Part shown: piece after piece, positions 40,828 to 46,543 of the stretch
Layout of the letters: each line of letters begins with the position of its first letter
Numbering within the stretch: position 1 is the first letter of the stretch
Assembly: GCA_946479985.1 (NCBI GenBank)
Contig: CAMLIF010000018.1
Span: forward strand, 1-46,543
Direction: 5' to 3'
DNA: 46,543 nt
From: an uncultured Flavobacteriales bacterium
Lineage (GTDB): Bacteria > Bacteroidota > Bacteroidia > Flavobacteriales > Crocinitomicaceae
Notes under the pieces: model-generated
What the model was told of the DNA's origin: nothing
The model's input: the letters and a program-made list of their open reading frames with translations, nothing else
Databases searched by the model: none
Program-made: the position numbers and the translations under genes

Positions 40828-42591
40828 ATGAAGTTTGCACTACTGTTTCTGTTTATCATTTCCGGTAGATTTGCATTTACACAGGAATCGAATTCGATAG
40901 AAATTGAGGGTAAAGTGCTCAGTGAAAAAACACATGAGCCGCTGCCCTATCTCCGGATTTACAACAAAACGACGAAAAAGGGAACTATCTCCAACGACGA
41001 TGGTTATTTCCGGATTTCGATCTCAAAACTTTCAGATACCGTAGAGATTACTGAATTGGGTTACACGAAACAAATTGTAGCGCTAAAATCCAATATCACA
41101 TACTACGTGGTCTATTTGGAGCTGGCCGAAATCGCTTTGGAAGAAGTGCTGATTACTCCAAAAGACGATTCGTATTTGTTTGAAATGATACGGAAATGCA
41201 AGAAAAATGAATCGTCCGGAAGCAACATTGCAAAAGCATATTACGAACTGAAAAGTTATCAGGATACGTCACAAATTGAACTGGTAGAAGGGTTTTACAA
41301 TGCTGAATTAAATGGTTTCGACCTAATAGCTCTGAATCTGAAGGCTGGTCGTTTGGCCCTTCAACCGTATGAAAACAGATTATTTACTTCTCAGGCAAGT
41401 TCGCGCGCAATCACTCAGCTGAAACTGGCCGAAGAAAACGAGTATTTCCCGAAAACACCTATTTCGGCCGGAAAACGGGAAGCCGAAAAGAAATTCTATC
41501 TGATACTCGATTATGCTTATCTCGATGAGAAAAAAGATTCCGTTTATGTCATTCATTACGGACCAAAGAAAGGTTCCGAAGATTGTTTTTCGGGCGATTT
41601 GTGGATGAACATAACAGACTTCCAGCTAGAGAAAATCACCATGAACTGCACCAACTGTTCGGTTCATCCTTTTCTACCGCTCTTTCCCTACGATAGTATT
41701 TCAAACGTAGATCTCTCAATCTCCAAATCATTTGTTTCGGTCGATGGAAAAATGCTCTTCAACAATGTTCACTTTTCCTACAGCGTTGATTACAAAAGTC
41801 GGACGGGAAAAGCCGAGGAACTGAGTTATTCCATAAAGACGAATGCGATTCTCTACGCTTATGATTTCAAAAATGCGTTCACACTTCCCAAATTTACATT
41901 CTCAGCAAACATCGACGATTACCATAAAATAAATGCGTTTCCCTACAACGATTTCTTCTGGAAATACAACGGCGAATACCGTATGAATGATTCCGAAAAC
42001 CGGAATGAACTTTTCTTCTCAAATCCGGAATCGGTCACAAATGTCACTTTCTTCAAGCCTCAGGACGCAGAGAAATTCACCGGAAACAAAAAGCGCGGAT
42101 TCTTTGAGCATCCTTATGTTCATTGGTCGACTAACCGAATAGTACTGAGAGAAATGATCGCCGATAGTACAACCCTGAAAGCCGTCAATGGCATAAAAGC
42201 CGAAATGTATAAACTGGATGTGAAAGTTTTCGCCGATCTGGATTCTTACGTTGATTCAACAGTCCTTCTGACAGAAACCATCATTGATCCATACACTACC
42301 TATTACTATTTACCAATGGACAATGCGGCAAATTGTTTCATTAACATGTATTTCGATTTGTGTGAAATAGAGCGCAGAAAATGGGTAGCCACCCTGAAAC
42401 AAAATGAATTGAGTACTTCACAATACGAAGACAAGTACTTAGAATTCAAAACCCGATTAGAAAAACAGCAGCAGCTTTTCCTTAAAGAAACCGAACGCGG
42501 AACCAATAGAAAACAATTTGAAAAATGGAATGAACTGATCAAAGCAGAACTTCAGATAGATAATATGGATTTGTTTGGGTTGGTAGAATAG
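40828..42591 (+). CDS. Carboxypeptidase-like regulatory domain protein (exported)
   Basis: 587 residues with signal peptide (MKFALLFLFIISGRFAFTQ). Residues about 25-105 form a CarboxypepD_reg-like domain (IEGKVLSEKTHEPLPYLRIY, GTISNDDGYFRI). The next segment LEEVLITPKDDSYLFEMIRK is common in Bacteroidota proteins with this N-terminus. The remaining 450 residues look beta-rich without a membrane helix or a T9SS sorting domain and may be periplasmic or outer-membrane associated. No TonB-dependent receptor barrel is present. Specific function unknown. Confidence 0.75.
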   Translation: MKFALLFLFIISGRFAFTQESNSIEIEGKVLSEKTHEPLPYLRIYNKTTKKGTISNDDGYFRISISKLSDTVEITELGYTKQIVALKSNITYYVVYLELAEIALEEVLITPKDDSYLFEMIRKCKKNESSGSNIAKAYYELKSYQDTSQIELVEGFYNAELNGFDLIALNLKAGRLALQPYENRLFTSQASSRAITQLKLAEENEYFPKTPISAGKREAEKKFYLILDYAYLDEKKDSVYVIHYGPKKGSEDCFSGDLWMNITDFQLEKITMNCTNCSVHPFLPLFPYDSISNVDLSISKSFVSVDGKMLFNNVHFSYSVDYKSRTGKAEELSYSIKTNAILYAYDFKNAFTLPKFTFSANIDDYHKINAFPYNDFFWKYNGEYRMNDSENRNELFFSNPESVTNVTFFKPQDAEKFTGNKKRGFFEHPYVHWSTNRIVLREMIADSTTLKAVNGIKAEMYKLDVKVFADLDSYVDSTVLLTETIIDPYTTYYYLPMDNAANCFINMYFDLCEIERRKWVATLKQNELSTSQYEDKYLEFKTRLEKQQQLFLKETERGTNRKQFEKWNELIKAELQIDNMDLFGLVE

Positions 42592-42620
42592 TATATTTTT
42601 TACAGAACGACTATCTATTT

Positions 42621-42770
42621 CCCCCTTTGGAGGGGGATTAAGGGGGAGGGCTGAGAATCTTTATGAGAAATTATTTACCAATCAAAAAGTAAAATTGAAT
42701 GTGTATAGAAAAGCAGATAATCCATATAAAAACCAGAACGCCCTCCCCCTCGGTCCCCCTCCGAAGGGGG
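42621..42770. repeat. Element bounded by 30-bp inverted repeats
   Basis: The left arm 42621-42650 (CCCCCTTTGGAGGGGG, then ATTAAGGGGGAGGG) and the reverse complement of the right arm 42741-42770 agree at 25 of 30 positions. Each arm also folds on itself (CCCCCTTTGGAGGGGG). The 90 bases between are AT-rich and carry no ORF. The layout fits a non-autonomous, MITE-like dispersed repeat or a large RNA stem. Confidence 0.65.
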
Positions 42771-42878
42771 AAGCGTAAAAATCCTCTTTCAAAGAAAAGC
42801 CTAGAGACTAAACAAGAGAAAAAAAATCGAAAATCCTGTTTACTTTTCCAACCAATTGGCACAACCTGAAAAACAAGC

Positions 42879-43421
42879 ATGAAAAACACATCAAACGACA
42901 CTTCCAGCGCACAAAAAGAAGTGAATGCTTTATACAAGCATTTCCGAGAAGTGAAAGGGCTTCTGCGTACGTTGGGCTGTGATTCCGTAACCGCCGAAGA
43001 CATTTTTCAGGAAGCGCTCATTATTTATCTGCGCAGAAAAGAAGATCCAAATTTTACGTTCGACCTCGAACCAATCCATTATATCAAAACTACCTGCAAG
43101 TTTTTGTGGTACAGTGCTGCCCGGAAAGAGCAGAAACAAGCTACATATTCTTTGGAAGCAGATGTGGAAGAAATTCACGATTCGTGGATGGAAAAAGAAC
43201 TCCAATACAAACAATTGGAAGCGGCTTTGGAACGAATCGGCGCGCAATGCAAAGAACTCCTGCATTTGTTTTATGGACTTGGATGGAATATGGTCGACAT
43301 TGCCAAAAAGATCGGTTTGCGCAACGACAAAGTTGCCAAAGCGCAGAAATACCGCTGTATTCAGAAAGCGAAGGAATTAGTGCAGGACGCACAATTGTCT
43401 GTTGAACCAATTCAATTCTAA
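42879..43421 (+). CDS. ECF-like RNA polymerase sigma factor
   Basis: 180 residues. Region 2 is at about 15-80 (VNALYKHFREVKGLLRTLGC, then VTAEDIFQEALIIYLRRKED). Region 4 is at about 115-170 (LEAALERIGAQCKELLHLFY, then GLGWNMVDIAKKIGLRNDKV, then AKAQKYRCIQKAKELV). It is the first gene of a pair with the anti-sigma/TonB fusion, which starts three bases after its stop. Target promoters unknown. The upstream region contains the inverted-repeat element at 42621-42770. Confidence 0.88.
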   Translation: MKNTSNDTSSAQKEVNALYKHFREVKGLLRTLGCDSVTAEDIFQEALIIYLRRKEDPNFTFDLEPIHYIKTTCKFLWYSAARKEQKQATYSLEADVEEIHDSWMEKELQYKQLEAALERIGAQCKELLHLFYGLGWNMVDIAKKIGLRNDKVAKAQKYRCIQKAKELVQDAQLSVEPIQF

Positions 43422-43424
43422 ACT

Positions 43425-46400
43425 ATGGAGACAAATTGGAATCAATTGATAGAACGCTATTTGAATGGCGAGCTTTCAGCAGAAGGAAAAGCGGGTTTTG
43501 AAACAGAATTGGCGAAGAATCCGGAACTAAAACAGGAATTCGAATTGCACAAATTAACTCAAGAGGTAATCAAACGCTCTTCGACCAGGAATATGGTTCA
43601 GCAATCGGCAAAGAGTTATCATTTCAAAAAAACCCTTACGAATACAGGAATTGTTCTGTTGATAGCGGCAGTCATTACAACCGCGATTGTACTCTTTACT
43701 AACTCGCGTTCAAATTCAGAAAAACCAAACCCGGAAGCAGAAGAACTAATCGAACAGTCTTTGCTGGAGGAGATGAACAAAGATTTGCAATTCGAGAACA
43801 TTGATCCGCAATACTTTAAGTTCACAGGCGAGAACGATGTTTTCCTTTCCGAAAGCGGAGTTCTACTGAGTATCACAAACGAATCGTTTTTACTCAACGG
43901 TAAACCGTACAAAGGCGAAGCAGTTGTTCAGTGGCAGGAAGCGCAAAAAGCATCGGAAATCATCAAAGCCGGATTGAGTACCCTAAGCGGTAATAAACTG
44001 CTCGAAACGCAGGGAATGTTCAGCCTGAACGCTTTTACGCCCGATGGAAAACAACTCGATCTTTCCAAAAAAGGAATTTACGTCCAGGTCCCGGTTGACG
44101 AACTGAAAAAAGACATGATGCTCTTCAACGGAGTAAAAGGAAAAAGCGGGAATATCGACTGGCAGAATCCAGTTGAATTGGAACGCTTACCAAAGCCAAA
44201 AAGCATGGCGAAGATGGATTTATTCCCACCGAAATACGAACCGAAACTGAATGAACTGAAATGGTTTACCAATAAAGCGAAAAGAGATAGTTTGTATTTG
44301 AGTTTTGAGGAGAGTTTGGTTAAAGACACTATTTCAAGTATAGAACAAATAGATTTATTCAATGATATTCCACAGCCTCTGAAACAACCCGGAATTTCAA
44401 ATGGCAAAAGCGTGGATTTGGGCGGACTATCCCAGATTTCACTGGTAGTATTTCCGAAAATTCAGGACTCTATCTTTCGAGCGGGATTAATCGGAACTGC
44501 ACAAACTGAACGCGCGAAAGACAAAGTAAAATGGGATATTCGGCTTGAAAAAATAACTGGTACAAACGAAGCGTGGATTACCGCACGGGTTTCGATACTA
44601 AAAGACTGGAGTATTAACGCAATCGCTATGCCGAAAGAGAGCTTCGGAGTGCCTACAGCAATCACATTCGCGAAATCAGCGAATTATGAACTTATTGGTA
44701 AAATAATTGAACCAGCACCTAAAAACAGATATGATGAAGAAGCAGATGAACATTTAACTTATCATGAAGGAAATGTCGTTTTCAGACAGAAAATTGGAAT
44801 AAAATCAAATACTCCTTCAAATATATCTGTCAGCTATACATACCAGACCTCTAAAACCAATTCCCATTGTTTACCACCTGAAGTAGGTTACTCTCTAATC
44901 TATTTGAACGGTGGAGAATCCAAAACTCATATCCCTCCATCAAAAGTATTAGCAATCTGGAACAAGAAATTTGACAACACCATTCTGGCAACACAGGATT
45001 TTGAAGACCGAATGAAAGCCATACATAACACCTGTGACGAGCGCATATTTGATGTTTATGCAAACAACCTGAACGAACCGCTTTGGAAATTAGATGAACG
45101 CGTGGTAAAAATGGGATATCCCGAATTTCGGAAATTCGCAGATCAAAAAGTGGGTTCGGTGAAAATTACCGACAAACATCAGCAGAATCTTCAGCGTTTC
45201 TACGATGAAACTGTAAAAACCATTCAGTCGAAAGGAAAAGATGCCCTCATGAAAGCTTTGAAAAAAGACGAAGATTGGGATAGAACCATGCAAAACGAAC
45301 GAAACAACGAAGCATACAGAAAAGGCTCACGGGAAGTTTTGAATAAAAGCGAAGAATCAGATTTCAACCTGAAACACCTTTCGAAACAATTGGGAACTAC
45401 ACTTGGATTTAACCTCTCAAGTGCTACATTTTCCGCAACAAATTCAGTAAGCGGGCAGAAACCCAATTCCGGTTCTGCTTCAGGTTTCACTTCCAGTCGC
45501 CAGAAGAAATACAACTTACCAATAGTCGTAAATATTGATCGGTTAACGCCGGAACTGCTTTCGGCCAAAGAATCAATGACGGTGAATATGATGGACAAAA
45601 GCAAATCGGCGCAATTGGTTTATACTCCATTCAATGTGCACGTTGCTTCTTCAAAGAACTACGATCGTTTGTATTTCTACTTAATGCCGACTGAACAGAA
45701 CAGTTTTGAGCGTTTGGATTTCACTTCTGGAATTCTGAACACGAAATTGAATGAGGAAATGAATTACAAAGGCGCAATAGTTGGCATGAACGAAAAAGGT
45801 TACTTCCTCTACCCGATCAATGCGGTAAAACCGGGAAATCTAGGAACCATTCAACTCGTGGAAGTTTCAGAAAAAGAATTCAATAAGCAGGTAGATGCGT
45901 TGAACGCAGGCAGGAATTCGAATCCAATGGATATTCAGTCGGAATTAAACTGGTTGTTTAAGGAAAAAGCGAACTACAAAGTACAGAAACAACGAAAAAA
46001 GGATGCTGAGTTTAGAGCAGTTGTTCGTACTACTATTTATTCGTGCGGATCTCAGGATATCGCGGTCAGGGAAATTCCTCAACCGGCCCAGGCAGACACA
46101 AAGAATGTCTCAGCCTCTGCTCCGTTTTCTGCTATTACGGATGTTGTTGGAGACCCTGCGTCTTATCCGGGAGGAAGAACAGCACTATTAGAATTCCTGA
46201 AATTAAACATCAAATATCCACAGCGCGCGATGGAAGAAGGGTTTTCCGGTAAAGTCTACCTGAAATTTATTGTTTCTGAAACCGGAAAAATCAGCAACGT
46301 AATTGTAAACAAGAAACTCCCGGGCTGTCCGGAATGTGATGCAGAAGCAAAACGCGTTGTAGAAATGATGCCGGATTGGGTTCCAGCGAAAAACAATAAC

Positions 46401-46451
46401 ACGAATGTGAGTTCCTATTTCAATTTGCCAATTAGTTTTAGTTTGAAGTAG
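43425..46451 (+). CDS. Anti-sigma-like membrane protein fused to a TonB C-terminal domain
   Basis: 1008 residues. Residues 1-70 are cytoplasmic and resemble the helical start of anti-sigma factors (METNWNQLIERYLNGELSAE, then GKAGFETELAKNPELKQEFE). One membrane helix follows (about 72-92, NTGIVLLIAAVITTAIVLF). Next comes a periplasmic region of about 800 residues with beta-sandwich-like parts (GMFSLNAFTPDGKQLDLSKK) and no family I know. The last 100 residues are a TonB_C domain: PGGRTALLEFLKLNIKYPQR, GFSGKVYLKFIVSETGKISN, CPECDAEAKRVVEMMPDW. Its position directly after an ECF-like sigma gene supports the anti-sigma role; what the TonB domain contacts is unknown. Confidence 0.85.
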   Translation: METNWNQLIERYLNGELSAEGKAGFETELAKNPELKQEFELHKLTQEVIKRSSTRNMVQQSAKSYHFKKTLTNTGIVLLIAAVITTAIVLFTNSRSNSEKPNPEAEELIEQSLLEEMNKDLQFENIDPQYFKFTGENDVFLSESGVLLSITNESFLLNGKPYKGEAVVQWQEAQKASEIIKAGLSTLSGNKLLETQGMFSLNAFTPDGKQLDLSKKGIYVQVPVDELKKDMMLFNGVKGKSGNIDWQNPVELERLPKPKSMAKMDLFPPKYEPKLNELKWFTNKAKRDSLYLSFEESLVKDTISSIEQIDLFNDIPQPLKQPGISNGKSVDLGGLSQISLVVFPKIQDSIFRAGLIGTAQTERAKDKVKWDIRLEKITGTNEAWITARVSILKDWSINAIAMPKESFGVPTAITFAKSANYELIGKIIEPAPKNRYDEEADEHLTYHEGNVVFRQKIGIKSNTPSNISVSYTYQTSKTNSHCLPPEVGYSLIYLNGGESKTHIPPSKVLAIWNKKFDNTILATQDFEDRMKAIHNTCDERIFDVYANNLNEPLWKLDERVVKMGYPEFRKFADQKVGSVKITDKHQQNLQRFYDETVKTIQSKGKDALMKALKKDEDWDRTMQNERNNEAYRKGSREVLNKSEESDFNLKHLSKQLGTTLGFNLSSATFSATNSVSGQKPNSGSASGFTSSRQKKYNLPIVVNIDRLTPELLSAKESMTVNMMDKSKSAQLVYTPFNVHVASSKNYDRLYFYLMPTEQNSFERLDFTSGILNTKLNEEMNYKGAIVGMNEKGYFLYPINAVKPGNLGTIQLVEVSEKEFNKQVDALNAGRNSNPMDIQSELNWLFKEKANYKVQKQRKKDAEFRAVVRTTIYSCGSQDIAVREIPQPAQADTKNVSASAPFSAITDVVGDPASYPGGRTALLEFLKLNIKYPQRAMEEGFSGKVYLKFIVSETGKISNVIVNKKLPGCPECDAEAKRVVEMMPDWVPAKNNNTNVSSYFNLPISFSLK

Positions 46452-46543
46452 TTCAAGAAAATGCTTTTGTTAGAGAACAATCATCCAACTCCCCCTTTAT
46501 TTCTATGATACTTGCAAGTATTGATAAGCAGATTTTCGGTTGA

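Overview
The window looks like chromosomal DNA of a bacterium of the phylum Bacteroidota, most likely order Flavobacteriales. A Crocinitomicaceae/Fluviicola-like organism is my inference, not something I could test. The evidence is: type IX secretion (T9SS) cargo with both type A (1..1525) and type B (32758..35925) sorting domains; a PorP/SprF partner gene; promoters of the Bacteroidota type (TTTG, about 19-21 bases, TAnnTTTG); little use of Shine-Dalgarno sequences; and many lipoproteins and carboxypeptidase-regulatory-like surface proteins. No phage, transposase, CRISPR or rRNA is visible. The only RNA gene is an initiator tRNA.

Layout. 1-1.5 kb: the 3' end of a T9SS surface protein built from exact 73-residue repeats. 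1.9-3.5 kb: an ECF sigma factor overlapping a membrane-anchored DUF2807 (GIN) protein. 3.7-5.4 kb: a DinB-like protein, a membrane protein and a MORN/YwqK-like protein. 5.5-6.0 kb: tRNA-fMet followed by a broken GIY-YIG gene that runs into a scrambled second copy of the tRNA 3' half, which contains two perfect palindromes. 6.1-8.4 kb: a MarR-MFS efflux operon and an unknown gene, then a remnant of an outer-membrane barrel gene. 8.6-13.4 kb: rimP-nusA-infB, with a terminator-like leader hairpin before rimP and a terminator between nusA and infB. 13.5-16.6 kb: a lipoprotein, a LETM1-related TerB-like protein and two tandem paralogous lipoproteins. 16.9-19.4 kb: an Mla-type lipid ABC transporter (mlaE-mlaF-mlaD). 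19.6 kb: a possible 21-residue membrane peptide with its own terminator. 19.9-26.7 kb: surface polysaccharide genes (acyltransferase, GH114-like protein, glycosyltransferase, flippase, galE) and an outer-membrane barrel. 26.8-31.4 kb: the elongasome operon mreC-mreD-mrdA-rodA. 31.5-32.6 kb: a DUF2490 protein and a lipoprotein. 32.8-37.0 kb: a CotH/lamin-tail/thrombospondin-3 T9SS protein with porP. 37.0-39.0 kb: a lipoprotein and asnS. 39.0-39.3 kb: a tandem array of twelve 21-base units. 39.3-42.6 kb: an FkbM-like methyltransferase, a DUF1345 protein and a carboxypeptidase-regulatory-like protein. 42.9-46.5 kb: an ECF-like sigma factor followed by a 1008-residue protein that joins an anti-sigma-like N-terminus to a TonB C-terminal domain.

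Most genes serve the cell envelope: wall elongation, lipid transport, polysaccharide export, T9SS cargo and envelope signalling. The least explained items are the indel-free 21-base repeat array (39011-39262), the anti-sigma/TonB fusion, the tRNA-fMet/GIY-YIG/palindrome locus, the recurring perfect palindromes used as terminators, and two small ORFs (19620-19685 and 23296-23400).
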